Assembly (NCBI GenBank): GCA_023267855.1
Contig: JALNLN010000004.1
Location: forward strand, 1 to 64,000
From: Candidatus Geocrenenecus dongiae
Lineage (GTDB): Archaea > Thermoproteota > Nitrososphaeria_A > Caldarchaeales > Wolframiiraptoraceae
Direction of reading: 5' to 3'
DNA: 64,000 bases
Part shown: one piece after another, positions 45,045-54,065 of the stretch
How the letters are laid out: each line of letters opens with the position of its first letter
Position numbering within the stretch: the stretch's first letter is position 1
Program-made: the position numbers and the translations under genes
Notes under the pieces: model-generated
What the model saw: the letters and a program-made list of their open reading frames with translations, nothing else
Told to the model about the DNA's origin: nothing
The model's database searches: none

Positions 45045-46358
45045 TCACTCTTTAATCATTTCCCTGATTCTATGTATTTCATTTGAAGGTATCTCTACTT
45101 GTATCTTCTTATCTAGGTCTCTCAAGGTTATAATTTGTTTTTCTTCTTCTGTTTTCCCAATTATTACTAGAAACTTGAATTCGTTCTTTAAGGCGTATTC
45201 TAAGATTGATGTAAGTTTTCTCTCCATTACATCTATTTCGAGCGGTATCCCCATAGATCTAAGCATGCTGGCTATTTTCACTACATATTTTTTATCTACT
45301 TCTGGTAGGTGGGCCAGCATAATTCTAGGTCTTTTAGGTGAGACTTCTATACCCATCTTCTCAATCATGTACTGCATTATCCTAGATATTCCTATTGCAC
45401 ATCCAACGGCAGGCGTGGGTTTTCCTCCAAATAATTCTACAAGTTTATCATATCTACCTCCACCATTAAACGATATCTCTACGTTAGGTAGCCCTTGTTC
45501 AAATATGAAACCCGTATAGTATTCTAACCCTCTAGCCATTCCGGGAATTACCTGTATCTCTACGTCTACACCACCCGAGATTGCTAGCTCAACTATTTCT
45601 ATTAAGTTTTCGAATGATTTCTCAGCACTATTCCAGGGAGAAAGTATATCTGCTATCTTCTTAACTTGCTTATTATCTACAGAGTCTTTTTTGTATATTA
45701 TCGGTGGAGATTCTACCAATTCTTTTATAGTCTTAAATCCATCTTCATCTATACCTAGTTCTCTTAGTAGAGTATATGCTTCATCTATTCTCCTCCTATC
45801 TATGGATGTTAAAATTTTGTCTTGTGTTTTCTCATCTATCTTATAGGATTCTAGTATGTTTCTCATGATTCCGACATGACCGATCTTGAAGAACTGTTCT
45901 CTAAGACCTATTCTCTTGAATACCTCGTAACTAACCATCAGTATCTCTACATCTGAGAGTGGACTTCTACTTCCAAATAACTCGAATCCTCCTTGCCAGA
46001 ATCTTCTCTTCCTACCCCACTGTGGCTCATCGTATCTATAGCAATCTGCTATGTATCCTATTCTGAGAGGTAAAGGAGCGTTCTTAAACTTCGTAGCCAT
46101 CAATCTAGCTATAGAAGCTGTTACTTCAGGTCTCAGAACACATCTCCTACCAGATTTATCATAGAAATCAAACATTCTTTCTCTAATCTCTTCACCACTC
46201 TTCAACTCAAAGAGTTCATAATACTCTACAGTAGGAGTTTCAACCTCCATGTAACCATACATCTCATAAACTTTCCTAATAACATCTACTATCATCTGTT
46301 TCAAGGAGAATTCTCTGGGTAGGAGGTCGTCCATACCTCTAGGCGGCTCCAATAACAT
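45045..46358 (-). CDS. hisS: Histidyl-tRNA synthetase
   Basis: The protein has 437 residues. Class II motif 1 (PPRGMDDLLP start region), motif 2 (RCVLRPEVTASIAR, then YIADCYRYDEPQWGRKRRFWQ) and motif 3 (AVGCAIGISRI) are present, with the His-specific GLEYYTGFIFE. The C-terminal anticodon-binding domain runs from about residue 340. It is full length with no oddity, and it leads a two-gene unit with DUF92. Confidence 0.96.
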   Translation of the reverse strand: MLLEPPRGMDDLLPREFSLKQMIVDVIRKVYEMYGYMEVETPTVEYYELFELKSGEEIRERMFDFYDKSGRRCVLRPEVTASIARLMATKFKNAPLPLRIGYIADCYRYDEPQWGRKRRFWQGGFELFGSRSPLSDVEILMVSYEVFKRIGLREQFFKIGHVGIMRNILESYKIDEKTQDKILTSIDRRRIDEAYTLLRELGIDEDGFKTIKELVESPPIIYKKDSVDNKQVKKIADILSPWNSAEKSFENLIEIVELAISGGVDVEIQVIPGMARGLEYYTGFIFEQGLPNVEISFNGGGRYDKLVELFGGKPTPAVGCAIGISRIMQYMIEKMGIEVSPKRPRIMLAHLPEVDKKYVVKIASMLRSMGIPLEIDVMERKLTSILEYALKNEFKFLVIIGKTEEEKQIITLRDLDKKIQVEIPSNEIHRIREMIKE

Positions 46359-46521
46359 CTCTCTAAACTATGACTTTAAAGATTAATAAATTTGTAGTTG
46401 AAGATGCTTCAGATTAAGAGAGATTGTTTTATAACAGCATCGAAGAATTATGTTGAAGATCTTTTCTAGAGAATTTTTATAGTAGGTTTATTTTGATAAT
46501 AGTGTTTGAGAGGTGGTTGAT

Positions 46522-47559
46522 GTGTCTAAAGCTTGTAGTGAACTTAGAACTATCTGGTGGGATCGAGGTTCAGTCATTATTATCGATCAACGTCTCCTAC
46601 CACATAAATTGAAGTATCTTAGATTGAAGAGTTATGTTGAAGTTGCAAAAGCAATAAAAAATATGGTTATTAGAGGTGCCCCAGCTATTGGTGTAGCTGC
46701 GGCCATGGGTTTAGCGTTGGCCGTAGTAAACTTAAAGACAAATAATAGAGAAATCTTAATGAATAGATTAGAGAAAGCTGCAGATACTATACGTTCTACT
46801 AGACCTACGGCTGTAAATCTTTTCTGGGCAATAGACAGGGTGATGGAAGTCGCTCGAGAAACATCATCTGTTGAAGAATTGAAGAAGAAGGTTCTTGAAG
46901 AAGCTCTCAAGATGGCTGAAGAAGATATTGAAGTTAATAAGATGATTGGTGAACATGGATCTAAGCTTATAGAAGATGGTGATAGAATATTAACGCACTG
47001 TAATGCTGGAGCTCTCGCAACAGTAGGTTACGGGACAGCTTTAGGCATTATTAGAACAGCTTATAGGCAAGGTAAGAAGATAACTGTCTACGCTTCAGAG
47101 ACACGGCCTAGACTTCAGGGTGCTAAGCTTACCGTATGGGAGCTTCTACGTGAACATATTCCAGTTAAGTTGATTACAGATAATATGGCTGCTTTCCTTA
47201 TGCAGAGAGGTGAGATAAGTAAGGTTATAGTTGGCGCGGATAGGATTATAGCGAAGACCGGTCATGTAATAAACAAGATAGGAACACTAAGCCACGCTAT
47301 TGCTGCAAAATATTATGGTGTACCATTCATAGTTGCTGCTCCAGTCTCCAGCATAGATTTTAAAAATGTTTTAGAAGAGGTTGTAATAGAAGAGAGAGAT
47401 GTGAGAGAAGTTCTGTATATTGATAATGTTAGGATTGCTCCAAAAGGTGTTGAAGCCATTAACCCTGCTTTCGATATAACCCCCCCTGAACTCGTCTCAT
47501 ACATAGTTACAGAGAGGGGAATCTTCAAGCCTAGCGAGTTAAGAGAACTTTGTAAATAG
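46522..47559 (+). CDS. mtnA: Methylthioribose-1-phosphate isomerase
   Basis: The protein has about 345 residues from GTG 46522, which has GAGGTGG 5 bases upstream; a GTG at 46513 inside that site would add three residues. Diagnostic blocks are MVIRGAPAIGVAAAMG, LTHCNAGALATVGYG (catalytic Cys), ETRPRLQGAKLT, VGADRI (catalytic Asp), NKIGT and NPAFDITPPEL. The HCNAGALAT motif separates it from ribose-1,5-bisphosphate isomerase and eIF2B-like homologues. It acts in methionine salvage. It overlaps the convergent VIT-like gene by 21 bases. Confidence 0.92.
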   Translation: MSKACSELRTIWWDRGSVIIIDQRLLPHKLKYLRLKSYVEVAKAIKNMVIRGAPAIGVAAAMGLALAVVNLKTNNREILMNRLEKAADTIRSTRPTAVNLFWAIDRVMEVARETSSVEELKKKVLEEALKMAEEDIEVNKMIGEHGSKLIEDGDRILTHCNAGALATVGYGTALGIIRTAYRQGKKITVYASETRPRLQGAKLTVWELLREHIPVKLITDNMAAFLMQRGEISKVIVGADRIIAKTGHVINKIGTLSHAIAAKYYGVPFIVAAPVSSIDFKNVLEEVVIEERDVREVLYIDNVRIAPKGVEAINPAFDITPPELVSYIVTERGIFKPSELRELCK

Positions 47560-48150
47560 GTTGATTAAATATGTTATTAAAACTATTCCTCCACCTATAC
47601 ATATAGCTTTCACTCCAGATAGTACAAGTCTTTCTTCAGCTATTTTTCCTAAGAATGCTCCCAGCCAGAAGAGTAGTATGAACGCTATCAATGTTGAGTA
47701 TATGAATGCTGTATTGCAGTCTATTATTTTTATGAGAGCCATAACATATGGTGAGAGCACTAGTAGGCTGGAGAGACTAGAAGAAAAAGAATCAATGAAC
47801 GCTGAGATTAACGCAGCTCTTTTATGAGCCTTCTCTATTTCTGTATTATCTATCTTCATCAACATTGCTTCTTCAATTTCTCTCAACTTTCTCTTCTGTT
47901 CTGCTAACTCTATCATGTATGTTGAACTTAACCCTGAGAAAACCATAGCAATTATTGCTCCAACTCCACTGCTTACTACATGGGATGGTTCTCCAGCTCC
48001 CAGAAATCTTACTCCAACTATCATCCCCCATATGGTTATGGTTCCATCAAACGCATTTATAGCAAAGTATCTTCTAAAGTATTCTAGAAATTTAGCATAT
48101 TCAACTGTTTTAAGCAACTTAGAGAATATCTTGTATAGTAATTCAAACAT
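47539..48150 (-). CDS. VIT1/CCC1-like membrane protein
   Basis: The protein has 203 residues with five hydrophobic segments. The N-terminal RRYFAINAFDGTITIWGMIVGV resembles the first conserved helix of the VIT1/CCC1 iron/manganese transporter family (NDGLVTTFALVAG pattern), followed by a cytoplasmic charged stretch (EQKRKLREIEEAMLMKID) where that family has its metal-binding hairpin. Metal ligands are few here, so transport is uncertain. The DUF211 gene lies 5 bases upstream on the same strand. Confidence 0.72.
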   Translation of the reverse strand: MFELLYKIFSKLLKTVEYAKFLEYFRRYFAINAFDGTITIWGMIVGVRFLGAGEPSHVVSSGVGAIIAMVFSGLSSTYMIELAEQKRKLREIEEAMLMKIDNTEIEKAHKRAALISAFIDSFSSSLSSLLVLSPYVMALIKIIDCNTAFIYSTLIAFILLFWLGAFLGKIAEERLVLSGVKAICIGGGIVLITYLINLFTKFS

Positions 48151-48155
48151 TTCTA

Positions 48156-48452
48156 CTATTGGTTTTCTTTGATCCTCTGCACTACAACTTCATCTATGCT
48201 GTGTATAGCTGCTCCGAGACGTTTAATCGTCTTCTCAAGTTCTTCATAATCTATTCCATCTCCTTCTATCACTAGCTTGATGGAATCTGTTTCAGCATCA
48301 ACTTCTACTAAGATTGCTTCTACCTTAGAGACACCTCTAACTCTAGAGATCACATTAGAGAACTCTATCAAGGAAGGCGTATGAGTTTTCAAAACATCTA
48401 AAACTATTTTCACAAGCTTCGGGCTCTCTTTATCTAAAGATTCCTCTCCCAA
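48156..48452 (-). CDS. DUF211 family protein
   Basis: The protein has 98 residues. The pattern KIVLDVLKTHTPSLIEFSNVIS, then GVSKVEAILVEVDAETDSIKLVIEG, then AIHSIDEVVV is that of archaeal DUF211 (COG1888), a small ferredoxin-fold alpha+beta domain of unknown role. It precedes the VIT/CCC1-like gene by 5 bases; the pairing suggests a soluble regulator for the membrane protein, as ACT-like domains often act, but this is inference. Confidence 0.87.
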   Translation of the reverse strand: MGEESLDKESPKLVKIVLDVLKTHTPSLIEFSNVISRVRGVSKVEAILVEVDAETDSIKLVIEGDGIDYEELEKTIKRLGAAIHSIDEVVVQRIKENQ

Positions 48453-48641
48453 TCCATCAACTCAAGTATACAAGCCGCCCAAAAAACTTTAACTACTTAA
48501 GTATAAAGACTATTTATGTCGACCAACTTTCCTAGATTTTAAGATAAGTAAGATAAGACAATATTTATCCTACAACTATTCTTTATAATATGGAGAAGTT
48601 TTCTTTATTTCTTTGTATTTATATTGTTTTTATGTGGTTTT

Positions 48642-49658
48642 ATGAAAGCGGTTGTTTTAAAGAGTTTCCGGAGTCCTTTGAATGTAGTAGATTGGAAGGA
48701 TATTGAAGATGTTGGTGGAAATGATGTTCTCGTTAAGATCGAGATGACGGGCGTATGTTACCGTGACATCTTGACTGTGGATGGGTTTTTCCCCAAAACC
48801 CGTCTCCCCATAATTCTCGGTCACGAGATATATGGTAAAATAGTCGAGGTGGGTGAAGACGTAGTAGAATTTAAGAAAGGTGATAGAGTTTCAGGCTTAA
48901 CATATACTTTCTGTGGAGTTTGTGTAGATTGTCTAAATGGTAGAGAGAATATCTGTAGAAATAGGCTTTGGTTTGGAGAAGATCTAAATGGATCTTACGC
49001 AGAGTACATGAAGATAGATAAGAAAAGTTTAGTGAAGACTCCTGAAGACGTTTCCCCTGAAGCTGCAGCCATCTCTGCATGTGTTACAGGCATGCTCATA
49101 CATGCATTAAAAAACGTAGGAAGAGTTAAGGAGGGTGAAAGTATTCTTGTAACTGGAGCCAGCGGAGGGGTTGGAGTACACGCTATCCAGCTTGCAAAAA
49201 CTCTTGGTCTAGAAGTTATAGCAGTTACTGGTAGAGAAGAGAATATCGATAAATTGTATAAGCTTGGCGCAGACCATGTCATACTCTCTAGAGACAACAT
49301 ATTCTCAAATCAAGTTAAGAATATAACAGGAGGAATTGGAGTAGACGTGGTACTAGAATGCGTAGGTCTAACTTTTACTGAAAGTTTAAAATCTATTAAA
49401 TGGGGTGGGAGAATAATAGATATCGGAAATATAAAACCTGAGCCGATACCATTTACTCTCGGCCACATAATCTTGAGGGAGGTGAGTATACATGGATCTA
49501 TATCATGTACTAAGAAAGAGCTACAAGAAGCATTAGAAATACATAGAAGTGGAAAAGTGAAGCCGATTACAACAACATTACCACTAGAACAAGTAGAAGA
49601 AGCTCATAAACTTATAAGAGAGAGAAAACACTTTGGAAGAATAACGCTAAAACCATAA
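48642..49658 (+). CDS. Zinc-dependent alcohol dehydrogenase (MDR family)
   Basis: The protein has 338 residues from ATG 48642 (MKAVVLKSF); six extra codons upstream are unlikely. Catalytic zinc ligands are in GVCYRDILTVDG (Cys) and LGHEIYG (His-Glu). The structural zinc lobe is CGVCVDCLNGRENIC. The Rossmann turn is TGASGGVGVHAIQLAK. It oxidises or reduces an alcohol/aldehyde with NAD(P). The substrate is not evident; there are no neighbours on the same strand. Confidence 0.92.
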   Translation: MKAVVLKSFRSPLNVVDWKDIEDVGGNDVLVKIEMTGVCYRDILTVDGFFPKTRLPIILGHEIYGKIVEVGEDVVEFKKGDRVSGLTYTFCGVCVDCLNGRENICRNRLWFGEDLNGSYAEYMKIDKKSLVKTPEDVSPEAAAISACVTGMLIHALKNVGRVKEGESILVTGASGGVGVHAIQLAKTLGLEVIAVTGREENIDKLYKLGADHVILSRDNIFSNQVKNITGGIGVDVVLECVGLTFTESLKSIKWGGRIIDIGNIKPEPIPFTLGHIILREVSIHGSISCTKKELQEALEIHRSGKVKPITTTLPLEQVEEAHKLIRERKHFGRITLKP

Positions 49659-49770
49659 TCACTTAAAATAAAAATCTGATAACATGAAGATACAGTAATC
49701 CTACTTTTTAGCATTCTATTTAAGAATCTTCTTTTTTCCTCTGGTTCCTAACCCTAGTTCTACATTTTTA

Positions 49771-50364
49771 TTATCTCGTTCTAGGTTTCGCTATAATCTC
49801 TCTTATAATCATATCGAAGAAGTTATTTGAATTAGACGGTTTTATTACTATTGCTGTATCTGCTCCTCTAGATGTCCCAGCTACCGCTACTACATCTCTA
49901 TCAATAGGTATTAAACCTGCATCAGCCGCCATAACAGTTATCTCTACACAAACTTTTACACCTTCACCAAACAATCTAAGAGCTTCAGCTATAATCATTA
50001 ATAAACCAATGGTTCCAAATTTATTCCTTATAGAACGTTCTACACCTGATAAAGCATGTGTCGCTGTAAGTATCTTTCCACCGAGTTTAGTAATTTCATC
50101 TTCATATTCTCTTAGCATTTCTTGATGCCCAGGCTTCCTAAAACCTGTATGGTGTCTAACAATAACAACATTAAAATCTCTAAAAACTCTACAAGCTTTT
50201 AATCCAGTTTCACCAGTAGTTGAAGCAACAACCACATCTCTTATACCTAGTTCTTGAGCTCTCTTATACGCTAAGCCCAAAGTAGCATCAGTATTTTCCG
50301 GCCCAGGTTTCTCAAAGTATAGAACCTCTTTAAAAACTTGAGAAAACAACCATAAACCCCCCAA
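49771..50364 (-). CDS. Pyruvate kinase C-terminal-domain-like protein (COG1751)
   Basis: The protein has 197 residues, or slightly fewer with a later start. Sequence VLYFEKPGPENTDATLGLAYKRA, then VVVASTTGETGLKA, then VRHHTGFRKPG and LSGVERSIRNKFG (split blocks) matches the stand-alone archaeal/bacterial domain related to the allosteric alpha/beta domain of pyruvate kinase. It has no catalytic barrel. The biochemical role is unknown. Hydrophobic residues before VFKEVLYF may not be translated. Confidence 0.85.
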   Translation of the reverse strand: MGGLWLFSQVFKEVLYFEKPGPENTDATLGLAYKRAQELGIRDVVVASTTGETGLKACRVFRDFNVVIVRHHTGFRKPGHQEMLREYEDEITKLGGKILTATHALSGVERSIRNKFGTIGLLMIIAEALRLFGEGVKVCVEITVMAADAGLIPIDRDVVAVAGTSRGADTAIVIKPSNSNNFFDMIIREIIAKPRTR

Positions 50365-50460
50365 ACATAAGAAATCTGAACTATTAATCTTTTTAGTTGT
50401 TAAAATTATTATCTTTCAAAAAAGAATTCTATACTAGACGCCGTGTAAATTTTACTTTGA

Positions 50461-50583
50461 TCTAAAGATGTTTCAAGAAAAGTTTCTAGAGAAATAACAG
50501 TAATTGTTGAAAAGAAGAAGCCGTATAAGAAAGCGTATGTTACTCTAAGAAGATTTACAGAGAAGTTTACCGTTACTGAATAA
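50461..50583 (+). pseudogene. Coding-like remnant without a start codon
   Basis: This lies in the 373-base gap 50365-50737, which otherwise holds no gene. The frame reads SKDVSRKVSREITVIVEKKK and continues PYKKAYVTLRRFTEKFTVTE to TAA. The composition (AGA Arg, alternating strand pattern) looks like real protein, but there is no ATG/GTG/TTG in frame and stops at 50446 and 50458 separate it from a short upstream open stretch. It may be the tail of a decayed gene. The opposite strand has a 61-codon frame that I regard as its shadow. Confidence 0.25.
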
Positions 50584-50737
50584 TGGATACCCAAACACGA
50601 TCTTTAATCTTAACTCATTAATAAAGATCCTTAAGCCGTAAATAAAAATAAAATATAGTTACCGGCTTTGAAAGAATAACGTATCCAAGTGGAGAGTAGA
50701 AATTTCTTTTACATCTAAGTTCTCTCTATCGATTATG

Positions 50738-51241
50738 TTATATCTTAACTGTAAACATTGTATGTGTTGCAGCTAGATTGACTTCCGTTAGTAGCCAGAG
50801 TTGTTTGAATACTTTATTGTAGAAATCTACTCTAGCATTTTCTTCAACGCTCATAACAACATCATATAACCCGAAGAGCTCGTGAACCTCCATTATCGCA
50901 TCTATAGATTTTATGTGTCTCTCCCAGAATTTAGGTGTAGATGGACGTTTAATTTTAGCAAAGATGTATGCACATTTCTCTACTTTATCACAATTTTCTC
51001 TCTCAAAACTTAATCCACCTTCTTTAACAATTAACGTATTAGAATCTTGAAGACCGTTCTGCTGCAATAACTCTAAGAAAGAATCTATTTGCTGAAAATT
51101 ATCAACCTCTATTTTAGAGATCATATCGTATGTCCCATATATTAGGTAGGCTTCTCTCACGATCCTAGAACTTCTAACAGCATTCAAAGCCTGAACTAAC
51201 CCACTTCTAGGACTAATAATACTTAAAACGAAAGCTTTCAC
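50738..51241 (-). CDS. Stand-alone tandem RAM (Lrp/AsnC ligand-binding) protein
   Basis: The protein has 167 residues containing two copies of the RAM domain, about 1-75 (KAFVLSIISPRSGLVQALNA, then AYLIYGTYDMISKIEV) and 85-167 (CAYIFAKIKRPS, then HELFGLYDVVMSVEE). There is no helix-turn-helix, so it is not itself a DNA-binding regulator. RAM domains bind amino acids and change the assembly of partner proteins. The divergent neighbour is a homocitrate synthase-like enzyme that ends in the same kind of domain, so a role in its control is plausible. Confidence 0.75.
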   Translation of the reverse strand: MKAFVLSIISPRSGLVQALNAVRSSRIVREAYLIYGTYDMISKIEVDNFQQIDSFLELLQQNGLQDSNTLIVKEGGLSFERENCDKVEKCAYIFAKIKRPSTPKFWERHIKSIDAIMEVHELFGLYDVVMSVEENARVDFYNKVFKQLWLLTEVNLAATHTMFTVKI

Positions 51242-51556
51242 AAATTTTTCTTCTACAACCTATATTATAAATATTCTCTATAAATATTCGTAATGAAATC
51301 TAAATCTGTTTCTTCAAACCAACTATCCAACATTATAGTGCAAATTTTCTTCCTTATTTTCATAATTTTTTATTTTTAGTAAAGAAGAGATTTCACTAAG
51401 AATTTAAAATAACATTTTCCGTATTATTCTTAACTAATTCCTAATCTTTATTTCGAATTTCGTAAATATTTTCTACATATTTTTTCTGAGATCGACAATT
51501 GTAGTGTATTTTCTGAGATAAATTTATTACCAGAATGATAAAGATCATGGTAAAGA
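51242..51556. other. AT-rich divergent promoter region
   Basis: These 315 bases contain no frame worth calling. The sequence AATTTATTACC near 51525 could act as a TATA region for the synthase that starts at 51557. I see no hairpin or clear palindrome. Confidence 0.4.
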
Positions 51557-52948
51557 ATGAAGACAACATTACTTGATACAACATTAAGAGAAGGAGAACT
51601 CTATAGATGCTTTAAACTACCAGTTAAGCTCGCCGTAGCTGAAAATCTGTTAAGAATCGGTATAAAGAGGATTGAACTTACACTCGCATATCCTCCGAGA
51701 ACTTCAATTGAAGATTTAAGGAAAATTCTAAAATTCATAAATAGTTTAAATGGTGAATCTGTGATACATTGTAGAGCATGTAAAGAAGATATTGAAAATG
51801 CTGGAAGTTATGAAGCTTGGGGCATAGCTATCTACATGGCTTTAAGTAAAATTCACGTACAACATAAATTCAATACATCTAATCGTGAAGAATTACTGGA
51901 TAAGCTAGCTGAATCAGTAGAATACGCTAGACAACATGGCTTCAAATATATTAGAACCACCGTTGAAGATTCTTCAAGAGTATTTCTAGAAGAAGGTGTA
52001 GATAAGGTTGTAGAATTCGTGGAGACTCTGAGAAGAATAGGAGCTACGATTGTGAGTTTGCCTGATACAGCTGGTTTACTAACACCCCCACTTGTAAGAA
52101 GTCTATTCAGTGAAATTAGGAAACGTGTAGACATGCCTGTATCTGTACATTTCCATGATGATTATGGTTATGCTTCTGCAAATACTGTTGAAGCTATACT
52201 GGCAGGTGTAGATGAAGCACATGTAAGTATTCTAGGAATTGGAGATAGAAATGGAATAGCGGACTTATACCAAGTAGTCGCTCCATTAATGGATATACAT
52301 GGTCTAGATCTAGGCGTGAAGAGAGAGCTCTTAAGAGAACTCTACCTAAACTTCAGTAAACTAACAGGAATACAGATACCTTTCAAGCATCCCCTGAGCG
52401 ATGAAGCTAGAACAATTAGAGCAGGAGTACATCAATTTATGGTCTCGAAAGCTCCAGAAGGATACTTACCCCAGAAGAAGCTAGAACATGATTTCAAAAA
52501 ACCTCTTTTTGAAGCCACGCCATTCATAAGTAAAAAGCTGTTAGAGAAGATCTTGGAGAACAGTAACATAAACTCGGCTCAGATTAAAGAACTTGCAGAA
52601 TACATTGGTATGAAAGCATATGATAATGGTGGAAAACTCTCGATAAGCATGCTTTACCATTTACTGAGAGAGAAAGGTATAGAGGTTAGTCGAGAGAGAC
52701 TCGTAGAATATTTTGGTTATGAAAAAGCATACACTCTCATCAAACTAAGAGAACGTGAAAATATCGAAGAAGTATTTAGAGAAATCTTGAACTGGCGGGA
52801 GATAGAGTCTGCTGAGAAAGTTCAAGGAGATTTAGACATAATCTTAAGAGTGAAACTCAACCCTGGGGAAGAAAAGTTTCTGGAAAAATTGAGTAGCATG
52901 TTTGGAAGAAAACTCCAAAACGTCAGTATACTGAGGATTATAGATTAG
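51557..52948 (+). CDS. Homocitrate/isopropylmalate synthase-type enzyme with C-terminal RAM domain
   Basis: The protein has 463 residues. The TIM barrel begins LLDTTLREGEL (Arg11, Glu12; the usual Gln after REGE is Leu15), with the metal pair in VHFHDDYGYASANT (His198, His200) and ILGIGDRNGIADL later. A helical middle region follows, and residues about 395-463 form a RAM-type domain (AEKVQGDLDIILRVKLNPGE). RAM tails are known on archaeal homocitrate synthases and give lysine feedback control. It probably condenses acetyl-CoA with a 2-oxoacid; which one is open. It overlaps the next, convergent gene by 4 bases. Confidence 0.82.
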   Translation: MKTTLLDTTLREGELYRCFKLPVKLAVAENLLRIGIKRIELTLAYPPRTSIEDLRKILKFINSLNGESVIHCRACKEDIENAGSYEAWGIAIYMALSKIHVQHKFNTSNREELLDKLAESVEYARQHGFKYIRTTVEDSSRVFLEEGVDKVVEFVETLRRIGATIVSLPDTAGLLTPPLVRSLFSEIRKRVDMPVSVHFHDDYGYASANTVEAILAGVDEAHVSILGIGDRNGIADLYQVVAPLMDIHGLDLGVKRELLRELYLNFSKLTGIQIPFKHPLSDEARTIRAGVHQFMVSKAPEGYLPQKKLEHDFKKPLFEATPFISKKLLEKILENSNINSAQIKELAEYIGMKAYDNGGKLSISMLYHLLREKGIEVSRERLVEYFGYEKAYTLIKLRERENIEEVFREILNWREIESAEKVQGDLDIILRVKLNPGEEKFLEKLSSMFGRKLQNVSILRIID

Positions 52949-53553
52949 AATTTGCTTAACAAATTTAAAACAAGTTGTAGTAAATCTTCTTTCTCAGCTC
53001 TTTTCTTCAAGTAATCTATATCTATTTCTTCTTTCCATAGATAGAAGATTTTTACTGCTAACTCTAAGTCTTTCACACTTTTCTTCCCCAATAACATTAC
53101 TCCGTAATCTTCTGGAGAGAGAATCTTGGTATTTATGCCTGTATCTCTCAGTCTACGCACCATTTCATAATCCCAAGTTAAAGGTCTAGGTTCTCTAGAA
53201 ATCTTCAGTAAGGTATTTAATTGTAGATCACGTATAAGCATCCCTTCCGTAAGGTCTGCAAGTTTCATGTAGTTTACTTTTTTAAGCTCTTCTTCAAGCT
53301 TCTCCAAATCTACATCTTTAACTGTAAATAGTAGGTCAGTTGAGTAGAATGGAATTCCATAAAGATTTATAGAAAATTCTCCTGTAAATGCGTAGACAAC
53401 GTTCTTTTCTTGTAGTATTCTTGATAAACGTTCTACAGTATAGATTGCAGGTCTCATCCAAGGCATTTCTTCGAAGATATACTTAACAACGTCCAGATTT
53501 CTTAAAGAATCCACTTCTTTCTTAATCCTGGCGAGATCTTGTTCAGATAACAT
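52945..53553 (-). CDS. Nucleotidyltransferase-fold protein
   Basis: The protein has 202 residues. The central AFTGEFSINLYGIPFYSTDLLFTV has the G-[GS]-x-(8-10)-D-x-[DL] layout of the nucleotidyltransferase fold as found in AbiEii-like and MNT-type proteins, with Asp in STDL, but the second acidic residue is replaced (TDLLF), so catalysis is doubtful. The remainder is helical and charged. It ends a three-gene minus-strand run (54749 to 52945) that includes another nucleotidyltransferase. Confidence 0.6.
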   Translation of the reverse strand: MLSEQDLARIKKEVDSLRNLDVVKYIFEEMPWMRPAIYTVERLSRILQEKNVVYAFTGEFSINLYGIPFYSTDLLFTVKDVDLEKLEEELKKVNYMKLADLTEGMLIRDLQLNTLLKISREPRPLTWDYEMVRRLRDTGINTKILSPEDYGVMLLGKKSVKDLELAVKIFYLWKEEIDIDYLKKRAEKEDLLQLVLNLLSKF

Positions 53554-53630
53554 ACGGTTCTAGATTCATAAATGAAAAAGCTTATTTAAAATTATTTCTT
53601 ATTGGAGATTCTATAGTTGATGGTTGGATT

Positions 53631-54005
53631 TTATTTAGATTGTTCTTCTTTCATAATCTTTAATAATTTGATTGTTTGTTCGATTGTTCCTAGAACGATG
53701 TTTAGGGTTTCTGATATACGTCTAATTTCTTCTAGATCCACTGTTCTAGCAAGAATTACTGTTAGTTCTTCTACCTTCGTTGATAAAACAGATATTGTAT
53801 TCATTAAACTGTAAGCTGAGACTGCCATACCTATCTCTTCTTCAGACTTTATCTTTATGACCCTCTTATTACATTTTAGACACCAAAGCTCACCTTTTAT
53901 CTCGAAGATCGGGCTTCCACATACAGGACAATGTTCTGAAAGCATCTTTGCACCACTTCTTAAAGCATCGGTCATACGCTTCATGTAATCTTTCTCTTCA
54001 TTCAT
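53631..54005 (-). CDS. Zinc-ribbon protein of the SSA1/autoantigen p27 family
   Basis: The protein has 124 residues. Residues about 8-45 read MTDALRSGAKMLSEHCPVCGSPIF then GELWCLKCNKRV, the signature of the Sjogren's/scleroderma autoantigen 1 family (PF06677). The C-terminal 70 residues are two long helices, probably coiled coil. The function is unknown. It sits between the two nucleotidyltransferase-like genes on the same strand and may be translated from the same RNA. Confidence 0.85.
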   Translation of the reverse strand: MNEEKDYMKRMTDALRSGAKMLSEHCPVCGSPIFEIKGELWCLKCNKRVIKIKSEEEIGMAVSAYSLMNTISVLSTKVEELTVILARTVDLEEIRRISETLNIVLGTIEQTIKLLKIMKEEQSK

Positions 54006-54065
54006 CTAAATCAAACACCTCTATCTATTAGTAGATGTACTAATTAACATAGTTTTCCAATATTT

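Noticed and set aside
46522-47559. eIF2B-like subunit or ribose-1,5-bisphosphate isomerase
   Set aside because: The HCNAGALAT and GADRI motifs and the NPAFDITP block fit methylthioribose-1-phosphate isomerase.
50409-50594. 61-codon minus-strand frame
   Set aside because: It is the antisense of a more protein-like plus-strand remnant and has a Phe/Ser-rich composition typical of shadows.
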